A DNA stretch of 64,000 bases from assembly GCA_024138015.1 (NCBI GenBank), contig JAMXBB010000011.1:70603308-70667307 (forward strand). Reading direction: 5' to 3'. The DNA is from Lumnitzera littorea. Taxonomy: Eukaryota; Streptophyta; Magnoliopsida; Myrtales; Combretaceae. Both the position numbers and the translations under genes were made by a program. The stretch's first letter is position 1. Every line of letters begins with the position of its first letter. This document shows positions 45,481 to 55,757 of the stretch, piece by piece. The notes below the pieces were generated by a model. The model did no database searches. It was not told the DNA's origin and was given only the letters and a program-made list of their open reading frames with translations.

Positions 45481-47759
45481 TCTATACATAAATATACCCT
45501 TCAAATTTTGATATATTTGAAATATCTTATAAAGCATTTTATTATTGATATGTATGAAATATTTTATTAAGCATATTAATATATAAATTAAGTACGATAC
45601 ACTATTTATCATATATTATAACATTCCTCACATTAAATACTAAGATATTTATAATAAGTAAATGCACACCATTATTTTTAATTTATGGTGTCCTCATTAC
45701 TATTAATTATAAAATTAATTTCATTTATTAACATTGAATTTAGTATTCCATCATCTATAGGATAAACTACTCCTCTAATTTTATTAAACACCAAGTTCTT
45801 AATAATGAATGGGTTTTTAGATTAAGAATTACATATTATAATTGTTGCAAGGATTAGGTAAACATAAAAGTGGAATCTTTGAGCGAAGAAGATGAAGAAG
45901 AAAGAAAGATCCTTTTTTTTTTCTCTCTTTTAGTGCTTTTGTAATTTTGATATTTGGTTTTTGGTTTTCTACATATTGTTATGTAGGTAGCTTTATCAGA
46001 GTCTCCATGAAAACAAGGTTATTATGTTTTCTACTTGTTTACCATAAAAGAACTAAGTCAAGTTGAAGATTATTATATTCAATCTTAAATTTAACAAGAA
46101 TACTTATAATTTGAGTTTAAACTTTTGAAATGTGTTTAAAACTCAATTAAGATGTCAATTAAAAATGGTTTCCCTAGAAATTTAATATGAAATGTACAAA
46201 TGGCATAAGTGTGTTTATTATGTGCAATAACAGGCTTAAATTGCATCATTTGGGTGAGATTTATTGTAAAGAAAAAGTAAGATTCATTTTTTTGATTAAT
46301 CTATCCTTTACATTATTATTTAAGAATTGCTTTTGAAATGAATGATTACATGAAAGGAAAGGTTGTAATTCAAATTCTATTAAAGATCCTGCCTGATTAA
46401 AATTCAAAGTTTCCATTTTGAAGGATACATCTTATTAATAATAGTTTCATAATTTAATTGTTGGTTTTGATTTTTTTGTTACTATGATTTAATATGTAAT
46501 TTCGCTAAATGGTGACATCTACATGGTTTATAGGGTAAAGATAAAGGGAGAGGATAATCATAATGTACTATTGAACTCTTCATGGGAAAGTTTAGATTTT
46601 TAAGACTCATAATTTTGTCATAGGTAAGGAAGCTACAAGAATCATTATAATAGAGAAGTTGGAGGACAACATCTTTATGTATTACTGAGTTTATCTTGTT
46701 CTTTTTATTTTGGTGTATCAGTGTGAAATTAGTAAGTGAAAATTTTTATCCTTATCAGTCTCTCTCACAAGTTGCATCTCTTAACATAGGATCTCCACTA
46801 CTATGCCCTTGAAAGGAAACTATCCTATCTATAATGTAAGTTAGGGACTGGAGTTGTTGTAAACAATGGTACAAGATAAAAAAAAAATTATGACATGTGG
46901 TAAGTTAATTAATATTCTTGAAAGTAATAGTTTTACATTCACATGAAACTATAGAATAAATAAATTATCATGCTAATTAATTCATTCATTAAGTATAGTT
47001 TTTTTTTTTTCCTTTTCTGTGCCACATTTGCTAGTTTGTGTATATATATTTGGATTCAGAATTTTTGCACTACCTTATGCAACTTTTATTAAGAAAATTA
47101 TAATTTAATCTTGGAATTTTTACTTTACATAACACAACTTTTTTTTGGGCAAATTACAATTTGGATTTAAAATTTTTAGGACAAGAAAATTACCATAAGT
47201 TGACTAAAATAAATAGAAAAGCTTTAGAATTGAGATGCAAAAAGGGGACTATCAAATTCAAAAGTATCACACCAACCTAATGATAACAATATAAATTGTA
47301 ATGAACAAGTAAACTAGTCAACAAAAAAATTTATGACAACCTAATGAACAAGTAAACATGATCTAGTAATGCAACCACAAAATTAAAATAAAAAGTAAAA
47401 GTAATGAACTTATATGATAAGACTAGAGTGCAAGCAACTATTTAAATGAATGAAAAATTCTCAGGTAAAATGGTCTTTCCAACTCATGTTTCTCTTGTGC
47501 ATTTTTAGTTGCCCACAATGTTGTTATTATTGAAAGGGTATATATAGATAAGGGGTATTTACGTAATTCTAAATAAATACCCAAAAGAGAATCACAGTCT
47601 CGACTCTTTAAAGTTAGAATCGAATTTTTCCTTAAAATCAGAATCAGCTATTCCTAAGAAATCACGATTCTAACTTTTAAAAGTGTATCCAAATATTAGA
47701 AGGAATGGGACTACAAATCGAGATTTGATTCCGGCTCATTTCCACATACCAAACATAAC
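45481..47759. other. AT-rich intergenic stretch
   Basis: No gene recognised. A segment at about 47540-47760 ('ggggtatttacgtaattc' to 'ccacataccaaacat') resembles the ends of plant MITEs, but I could not pair terminal inverted repeats. Confidence 0.4.
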
Positions 47760-48530
47760 GTTAAAGAGAAGGATGATACTAATTATTTTGCCAAGGTGAG
47801 TATTGTTGTCATCTTGTTACATGTTGGATGTGCTTACAGATAGTCATAACATTACTATTGTGATGCTTATATACATGCAATATATATTTTTGTTATTGAT
47901 TTATATCTTGATTCCAATGATAATTATACGTAATAATATGCTAATGTTTTTTCCATTTATAATCGATTGTTGACAAGGGATCAGTTTCTCATGTTGGCTA
48001 CTAAAAGCCCGGGATATATCAGTTGCCACTAACCCAAGCGGAGTTGATTACATTGTATATGGATCGGTTGTGCATCAAACCCCATAACTAGAGCTGTAAA
48101 CAAGTTAAACTACTCATAAATTGCTCGAGTTTAGCTCGATATTAATCATCAAGCTCAATTTAGAGCTACTTAAGTAATTAATTGAGTCAAACTCGAGTTT
48201 CATAATACTTAGCTCGATTAACTCATGAGCCTAATCAAGCTTAAGTGAGATATGAATGTTTGTCGAGTTCGAGTTGATTTTGAACAGTATTATTATTATA
48301 ATTAGAAAAAAAAATGTGTTTTTAAATAAATCAAGTTTAAATGAGCTCAATTGAGTCGAGCTCAAGCTTATCTAATACCATTAGCTCGATCTTAAGATTT
48401 TAAGCTCGATCAAGTTCGAGTTAAGCTTAAGCTCAAGCTTAGCATCGTCTTGTCTCGACTCAACTCAACTCGTTTACAACTCTACCCATAACTACCCAAC
48501 AATTATCAATAAGACATAAATGTCATATGG
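47760..48530 (+). pseudogene. Unidentified gene remnant interrupted by a MITE
   Basis: A stretch ending 'DDTNYFAK' is followed by a donor-like 'AAGgtgagt' at about 47794. After about 180 bp and an acceptor-like 'gacaag', the frame continues 'GSVSHVGY', a stop, 'KPGIYQLPLTQAELITLYM' and 'DRLCIKPHN', and then meets the hAT MITE at 48089. After the MITE the same frame reads 'YPTIINKT' to a TAA. I do not recognise the protein. A single internal stop and the MITE make it a pseudogene; the exon structure is inferred. Confidence 0.35.
48089..48484. mobile_element. hAT-type MITE with perfect 8-bp TSD (copy 1)
   Basis: It begins TAGAGCTGTAAAC and ends GTTTACAACTCTA, inverted termini with one mismatch over 13 bp, and imperfect inversion continues inward. 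CCCATAAC is present on both sides (48081-48088 and 48485-48492). An 8-bp target duplication is the hAT signature. The interior is non-coding and rich in 'ctcgag', 'gagctcaa' and 'aagctt' words. At 396 bp it is non-autonomous and relies on a transposase elsewhere. Confidence 0.9.
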
Positions 48531-49899
48531 GAGAAAAATGGACATGGGTGTTTATCTTAGACAATTCAATTATCAATAAGACATTATTACTACACTCCAT
48601 TAGATGCTCTAGCTTACACTTCTTATGATCTCAACTATTACTCCTTCAATTGCTCGGTTTTGAAATATATTCATATTAAGATTCAGCCACGTCTTACTAG
48701 TACGCTTATATTTTTATCTTGGTTTTATAATCCTTTTCTCCATTCTAAATCACCCTCACTTTTGTGATTCATGCTCTGCAAATAGGATGGTTTTAAGTCA
48801 CCAAACCGTTAAGATCCATTAAGTTTCATTTTCTTCACCCAAGTAGTTCTATAGTATTCTTGATATTGTACACCACTTCTATGAGTAAAAAATTGTAGTT
48901 TTTTTCTTCTAATAGTGATATTCATGTCGTTGCTCTTAGTTAGCAATTCTACTATCCCAACCTAATATGGGTAAGGCGTGCCAAAGAAGCTTATCTTATA
49001 ATGTCCATGCTGCCAAGTAAAAAGAGTTGATAGTACATTCAGATTGTCATCAAGTGCCAAAGGTGCCTTCTCCCGTGATGAATAGCCAAATACAACCATT
49101 TCCAAATACCTCTTTTACCTTACTTATATTTACTTTACTACTTTATCACGACTTGTATATCTCTGTTCAAGGATAAATTTTTCTTGCCTTTTGGCTATCC
49201 TATACATATTTCCTAGTAAGCTAGAGGAGGGTTTAATCTTCAATTTTCTTTTTTTTTTCTAGCAATCCACACCAACTATGAGAAATGCTTTGCATTGACA
49301 TGATTGTTAAAATTATGATTCTACCTAGACTTAAAACATATAGAATCCATGGAATTCTATAAAATCGTATAACACCAGTAAAATCGTAAAATTGTAAAAC
49401 TATACACCTAAACTTAATATTATATCAAAAGTTTGCACATATACAATCTTTAGCCAGTGTAACTAAGAAAATACTCATTAAATTATATAGTTAACTTGCG
49501 ATTTTAACAATTATGTGTACTGAGGCTCTTTTACATGAGCTCGTTACATCAACATCAAGATCTCTATCATGAAGCCTTGGTGTGGTCAAAGGGTCAATAC
49601 GATGTCATATCTAATGCAAACTTATGTTTTCGCAATTGTTTTCTTTGAATGCTACATGAATCATTTTGGTCTTCCTAATGCCATCAATAAGCCTAATCTT
49701 GTTCACCCTTAAGCTAAGCCTTAGCGTAATTCAAGAGGCAACTTGCAAAGCTACTACTTGATGTTACCAGGAAGGTTTTTTTTCCAACCTTGCATAGACA
49801 AATCTTGTCAGGTTTGAGGGGTGTCTTTGTTTCTATCCTCCAAGATCTTAACTTAGTGAACTTATAAGAAGCTTCAGAGAAACTTATTGACTCGGAGGT
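48531..49899. other. Intergenic, no gene recognised
   Basis: Moderately AT-rich sequence, parts of which may be decayed pseudogene or retrotransposon, but no domain can be supported. Confidence 0.35.
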
Positions 49900-52400
49900 T
49901 TAGTTCGTCCTCTAATACGTTTTTTTTTAGTTTCCTTTGTTTCATGATCTAAGGGATTCCTCTAAGTATTTTCTTGAGTAAAGAGTTATGGTGTATTTGC
50001 ACATTGAGTCACCCATATCACGTCCTAATTGCCTATATCGTAACAATCTCACCGTACATACCAATAGTCAATGAAAGTATAGGACCTATATCTATCATTA
50101 CACCCTTAATATATACAAGGCTTCACATTAGAATTAGCATCCTTAGTAGAAGTGAAACATACCCACTAATAACCCTGAAGAACAATATTTCCTTTATCTT
50201 AAAGTTCTCATTTCAATTGCTTAGCATATTGGTTTGTTAGCTTTTGTTGATTAAACCTAACTCACTCCGATCCCAAGCTTTTTTAGACTTAACCCGCAAA
50301 AGAGTAACTATAGAGATATAAGTGAAACCACATGCTCATTAAATAGTAAAGAATAAGCATTATACGTAACCAAATAGGGCAAGTTAAGTCCTTTTAGAGT
50401 GTAATGTAATAGTCAAAGTGTCATTTGCACGACATTGACCAATACGTCATGACAGTAGAGAAATTAATCCCGCTTTACTCTAGATTTCGAGGAGTTTCAC
50501 ACTATAACCAATAACTTGTGGGACCAATCTCCCACCAATTTAAGATTATGCAATGGACATCCCTCTTTGTCCTCTTTGTCCTCTTTATACCCATTCTAGA
50601 TTATTCGCAATGACTTCTCAACCTTGATAGCGACTCTTTTCCTGTTACTTAGATTCGTAAGATTAAAAAGAAGGAAACTACAATATTTCCTCATCGTATG
50701 GGTGGTTTTATTAGGAATCATGCAATAATGCAAGGGGGTAATGCATGTACCAATTATTAAGGCCAAATATAAATTTAGTCAAGTTTAGTAGGTAACCAAG
50801 CAATATAATCACTCCGTAGCATCTTACAAAGAATGTAAGTAATTCCCATCAAGTAAGTAACCTCAGTTGCCATAAACATTTCATCCATATACTCTGCATC
50901 CACATAAACAGTTAATTACAAGAACAAACAATATAACAACTTACACCCCCTTGTTAACGCAATTAAGACTTCTGTAAAACAGGCCACTTACTTATCTTGC
51001 GAAGTGCTTGCTATCCTTTGCATAGTCATAAAAATTCTATAAAATAAGTTTTCAATTAATTGTATGAGATCAGAATTATTCCTAAAAGACTTTCCTTAAA
51101 AGGTCCTAAATAAGGTTCTAAAATAGATTCTCAATAAGGTCCCGAATTAGGGTAATTAACCATTTAATTAAGTTAATCCTTACAATTTTCTTAATGTCAT
51201 TTATCTGTAAGATAAAAAGAGGTATTGAAACATAGTCTCAATTTGATGATAAAGGAAGGCATCATTTAGTTCATGAGAAATTGATAATCTCACTAGTTGA
51301 TTATCTTTCAATTTGTAGTTAATATTGTTGTCGATTATTGATTTTCAGGTAAAAGGTGTTGAGGTTTAAAAGAAGTGGTAAAAGATGGTCATTATATTTA
51401 GAAAAGGCGATGAAAATGATGACCTTTTTTAAAATTTATGTAAATATATTACTATAAAGGTTATAAAAGGTAGGGGTTGTGAACATAATAGAATATAACT
51501 AATACATACATGCATATATATATATAAAGATAGAATGGTAGGGAAATTAAGCTAAGATTCATACAAATGATAAATTATCAACATAGAAATGATCAAAAAA
51601 ACAAAGGGTTTTAATAATAATTATTATTCCGGAATTATGATATTCTATAATATTTACTATAAATTCAATGTTTTAAGTGGAAAATATAGTTCGTAAAGCA
51701 AGAAAATTAGAAAACACTTCAACAATTGATAAATATGACATCTAAAAGTTCTATTGGTATATGAAACTATATAATTGAATTTAGGAAATACGTAAATAGG
51801 GTTTTGTAATTTTTGTTTGAAATAGGTATTTTTCAATAAAATGAGTAGAATTTCCCAAAAATATAAAAAATAATAAACATAGGAAATTAATTTTAGGAAA
51901 ATGATTGTAGTAATATATGGTTATAGAGCACTTACAGGTTAAAAGAACCCCTTGAAACAATATGAATTTGAGGCTTCAAAATTATCAAAGTTAGAACCGC
52001 TAAATTGACTAAAACCACCAACTAGTGGAGGCTACCACCACTCCAACATTATGTAACCTTTTAAGATGAATATAGAGGAGCTCAGTAAATTTTTCCCTAA
52101 ATTTCAAAAGCTTAGATTGAGTAGTGTAAATTTTTGAAGTTAGGTGCCAGATATTTATACCTTTCAACCAACTTTCAAAAATTAATATTAAATTACATGT
52201 GTCTAAAAATTCTATAAAAATTAAGGTGGCTTTCTAAAATGTTGAAACACGTCCACTTAAAATTTTGGTGAATTTTAGACATGTCTCTTATCTTGGTGAA
52301 TTTTTTATTATGTTTTGGCATAATTTTATAATTTTCTAATGGGTTTAAATTGATAGAAAAATTACCACATGTTCCTAATGTCTTGTTACATGTCTTTTTA
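49900..52400 (-). mobile_element. Probable LTR (copy C) of the same general type as A and B
   Basis: On the minus strand a 'ggTATAAATAtctgg' TATA box lies near 52162-52169. It is followed downstream by 'ggtggtagcctccactagttggtgg' split near 52025-52050, mirroring the order TATA, leader, 'gtggcggctag'-type block in copies A and B. No coding domains are present. The left limit is poorly defined, and 49900-50680 may belong to another LTR. A frame at 49974-50240 (88 codons) is hydrophobic and unrecognised. Confidence 0.33.
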
Positions 52401-52550
52401 ATTTTTCATGATTTTTGGACAAGTGAAAAAAATTTTGGTGAATTTTTCAAGAAGTTATCAACATATTTTAATAATTTTTCTAATAGTCTATTTATTTCTT
52501 GAGAAGTTGTTAAACATTTTGATGATATGTCATCAATTCTTTGACATTTG

Positions 52551-52858
52551 TAGAGTTGATTTGATAATTTTTTGGTGTCTTACAATATTTTATAGGGTAT
52601 TTTTATCATGTTTTAATATTTTATCCAATTATTTTATTATTTAATTTACTTTTATAAATACATCCTTTATTTTTATTTAGATACATGCCATGATGATGTT
52701 TTATAGAGTTTATTTGATAACTTTTTTGGTGTCTTACAATGTTTTATTGGATATTTTATCATGTTTTAGCATTTTACGCAATTATTTTATTATTTAATTT
52801 ACTTTTATAAATATATCCTTTATTTTTATTTAGAGACATGTCATGATGATGTTTTACA
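52551..52858. repeat. Tandem duplication, 153-bp unit, two copies
   Basis: Unit 1 (52551-52703) and unit 2 (52704-52858) share 'tagagtt.atttgataa', 'ttttttggtgtcttacaat', 'gttttattttatta'-like tracts, 'ttatttaatttacttttata' and 'catgatgatgtttta'. About 90 percent identity by eye, the youngest of the tandem duplications seen here. Confidence 0.9.
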
Positions 52859-52930
52859 TAAAGGGGCATAAGTCATTATCATGATTCTTACTCTTATTTA
52901 TTATTACTTAGTTTATGGTATCTTCTTAAT

Positions 52931-53230
52931 TAGAGCTATAAACGAGTTAAATTACTCATAAGCTACTCGAGTTCAATTTAAGAAAAATTAACTCAAGTTT
53001 GAGCTTCAAAATGCTTTGCTTTACTAACTTACGAGCCTTATTAAGCTTGAGTCAAATATGAATGTTAGATGAGTTCGAGTCGATTTTGAATAATAATATT
53101 ATTATAATTAAAAACTATATATATTTTTAAATGAATCAAGCTTAAATGAGCTCAATCGAGTAGAGTTCAAGCTTCAAATTTTCGAGTTAAACTCAAGCTG
53201 TATTGTCTCAACTTGATTCGTTTACAACCA
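52931..53230. mobile_element. hAT-type MITE, copy 2, same orientation
   Basis: Begins TAGAGCTATAAACGAG and ends CGTTTACAACCA. It aligns through its interior with copy 1 (shared 'aatatgaatgtt', 'gagttcgagt', 'attattataatta', 'aatgagctcaat'). It is shorter by about 96 bp. Flanks TTCTTAAT (52923-52930) and GTCTTAAC (53231-53238) match at 6 of 8 positions, so the target duplication has decayed. It is older than copy 1. Confidence 0.85.
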
Positions 53231-53238
53231 GTCTTAAC

Positions 53239-54151
53239 AGTGTTATTAGTTTATTATTTATCGTTCTATTTTTACTTTTTACTATTTACTTCTACTTCTA
53301 AGGGTAATTCAGTCTTTTTCTTACATTTTTTTTTTTTTTTATCATTTTCAATCACCGGTAAGAGCTTTATGTTAATTTCTTAACTTTTATCTTATAATAA
53401 TTAACCCTTTTGCTACTTGTCAATAATTTGCACCTTTTATAAAATATTGTGTATATAGGGTTATAATATTAATTTTAACTTTCTTTACCAACTAATTATT
53501 AGGTTTAGTCCCTTAAGTTTTCTTCTTTTGATTAACTAATTTATACTATCAATTTTAAGACTTTCTATGGACTCTAATTCTATTGATGGACCGATATTCC
53601 TAGTCAATTTTTATATCTTATGATTATTTAGGCTTGTGAGGTTGGTAATTAAATTTGTTTTTAAGTTCATAACAGCTTAGGGTTCAAGGTTTATATCATT
53701 ATGTTTGCATAAGCAAGTTCCTTACAACCCAATAGTTTGGGTTCAACTGTGATATCCCTTGACATGTCAGTATTAATGGTTGGTGCATGTTGTCATGCAC
53801 TCTCACACAAAGAAATATGAAGAGATTCATTCTGGGGTATCTATAGGAGGCAAGTTTATGCTCCAACTTCTTGAGAAGGGAACCATCCGCCTTCTTCTTT
53901 ATCACTTGCTAGGCAAATTAAACGTACTCTGCATCCATGAGGTACTAAACTTTGAAGGGCTTTCTCCTTTGCTTTTTTCTTAATTTGATTTTTCAAACTT
54001 CCACATGTTTTTCTTATTTAAGGATACAGGAAAGGATGCCATAGCTCACGTTCCGACTAAGTGACCTAGAGGGTATTGCCACATCCAGTTTCACTCCAGC
54101 CATCGCTTATCCTTTTCCTTATTGTTATGGAGTTGGAAGTAGCTGCGTTTT
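53239..54151. other. Intergenic, possible upstream part of a pseudogene
   Basis: From about 53700 the sequence becomes less AT-rich. A 67-codon plus-strand frame at 53780-53983 includes 'KKYEEIHSGVSIGGKFMLQ'. No family is recognised. It may be the 5' part of the pseudogene that follows. Confidence 0.3.
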
Positions 54152-54469
54152 GAAGATCATTTTGTACCTACGGAGACCGCAGATGATGAGTATGAGGACA
54201 TAGGTGTGCTTGATTACGAGAAATCTCCTAACGTGTTTGATGCTAACGAATAGAATTCCTTGGTGCGTGTTGACGATGACTGAAATAATTCCAGAGTGTA
54301 TGTCAATGATAGGATAGAATTTCTTAATGAATCCTGTGGCATGGATGAGGATGACCATGAGTATATGCACTTAGAGAAAGGAGTGGTTCAAACACGTTTT
54401 GACGTTTTGTTTCATGCGGGTGTCTATGGCAGGATGCTTCGGCATGTGCCGCTGTACGGTACTATTTGA
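54152..54469 (+). pseudogene. Unidentified coding remnant with two in-frame stops
   Basis: One frame reads for about 105 codons with a single TAG and a single TGA inside, then a TGA at 54467. It is acidic: 'ETADDEYEDIGVLDY' near the start, 'VYVNDRIEFLNESCGMDED' in the middle and 'LFHAGVYGRMLRHVPLYG' at the end. Higher G+C than its flanks and only two nonsense changes suggest coding origin and recent decay. I do not recognise the family; the N-terminus is not visible. Confidence 0.45.
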
Positions 54470-55590
54470 TGAATAACAACGAAACGGTTTAATTCAAAAA
54501 ATAAAATAAAATAAAATAACGTACGGACATAAAAACTAAATTAGAAAATTAAATTAAATTAAATACAAATTATAATAAGGAATGCTAGGTATTTCAAAGA
54601 AAATAAAAAAATAAAATAAAATCTGAATTTAAATAATTCGAATCTGATAGTTTCTTGAATTTATTATCCTCAATATCAATATGGTTTAAAGCTACAAGTC
54701 TTGTAATTAAATAATTCGTTGACTAATGAATAAAGAAAATCAAGATGTTGTAGCGAATACTTTAATTGTCGGCTTTTTGCTTTATTCACGGCGAGGCATC
54801 TATCACCAATAAATAAACAAAGTTGAAGCTCCAATAGACTTCGTGGGCGACTCCAGCAATTAAACTTAGGATGCAATCCTCTTGTTATAAGAACCCAGGC
54901 GATTTAGCCTTCCAACAATATTATATTATTTTATAAGTTTTAAGAATTGATGTTAGTTGGTTTCGTTGAACTCGTGCTCTCCACTAGCATGCTTCTATCC
55001 AAGAACTTCAATAATAATAATTTTTTTCTTAAAATAAAAATTCTTTAACACTTACTTTTCAACCACGAGACTAATTAGAATGTATAATTACAAACGTATT
55101 GAAATGAATAAAATGGACGTAAATAAATTGAAATAATGTGTTTTAATGGCCTTACACTACTCATGAAATTTTGGTAGTCTTATACTATCAATGAAAAAAA
55201 TAATCACTCCAATTTTGAAAAAAATTATTCAATTCAATTGTTTAAAACCTTAAAAAGAATACTATTTATATAAAGATAAAATAAATACGGGCCTTATGTT
55301 GTAAACCTAATTCAACTATTCATAATAAATCTCTTAAAATAAAAAATACTAAAATATCTTCTCAAACCTAAAATATATCTATTTACTAAAAGATATTAAA
55401 ATATAGCTATCCTAAAATAATAAAAATAATAAAATTTTAAATATAAAAATTTTTATTTTAAATAGGACGATATCTTTGTCGCAAACTCTTATACCTAATA
55501 CCTATATTGATAGTCACCATCACTATGCTGCTCTGCCTACACAGCATCTTTTATTTTCCTTCCTCCTCCTCCTCCAATTACTGATGTACC
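54470..55590. other. AT-rich intergenic stretch with (AAAAT)n
   Basis: A short 'aaaataaaataaaataaaat' microsatellite lies near 54498-54518 and a related 'aattaaattaaatta' run at 54547-54562. No gene is supported. Confidence 0.5.
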
Positions 55591-55757
55591 ATGATAGAAT
55601 GGAATTGTATTGCTGCTAAAGGTTAGAAGCTGCTAGACTGTCATGGCATTGTGGAGCGGCGTAATAACAGACTCATTGCTGAACTTGAAGGAGATATAAA
55701 CTTGAGACAAAGAGACTCCAAGGATCTTAGTTCTACTATAGAATTGGTCCTTCATCC
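55591..55757 (+). pseudogene. Exon-like fragment of an unidentified gene
   Basis: An ATG at 55591 opens 11 codons, then an in-frame TAG. The same frame continues for 43 codons ('KLLDCHGIVERRNNRLIA', then 'LRQRDSKDLSSTIELVLHP') up to a donor-like CC|GTGAGT at 55757/55758. 'gttag' at 55622-55626 could be an acceptor, making 55627-55757 an internal exon. The upstream CT-rich tract would fit a 5' UTR or polypyrimidine tract. The charged helical segment suggests a coiled coil. No continuing exon was found downstream, so it is probably a gene fragment. Confidence 0.42.

Noticed and set aside
49974..50240. Plus-strand 88-codon hydrophobic frame
   Set aside because: Ile/Leu-rich by composition in AT-rich LTR-like DNA, with no recognisable domain or transcript signal.
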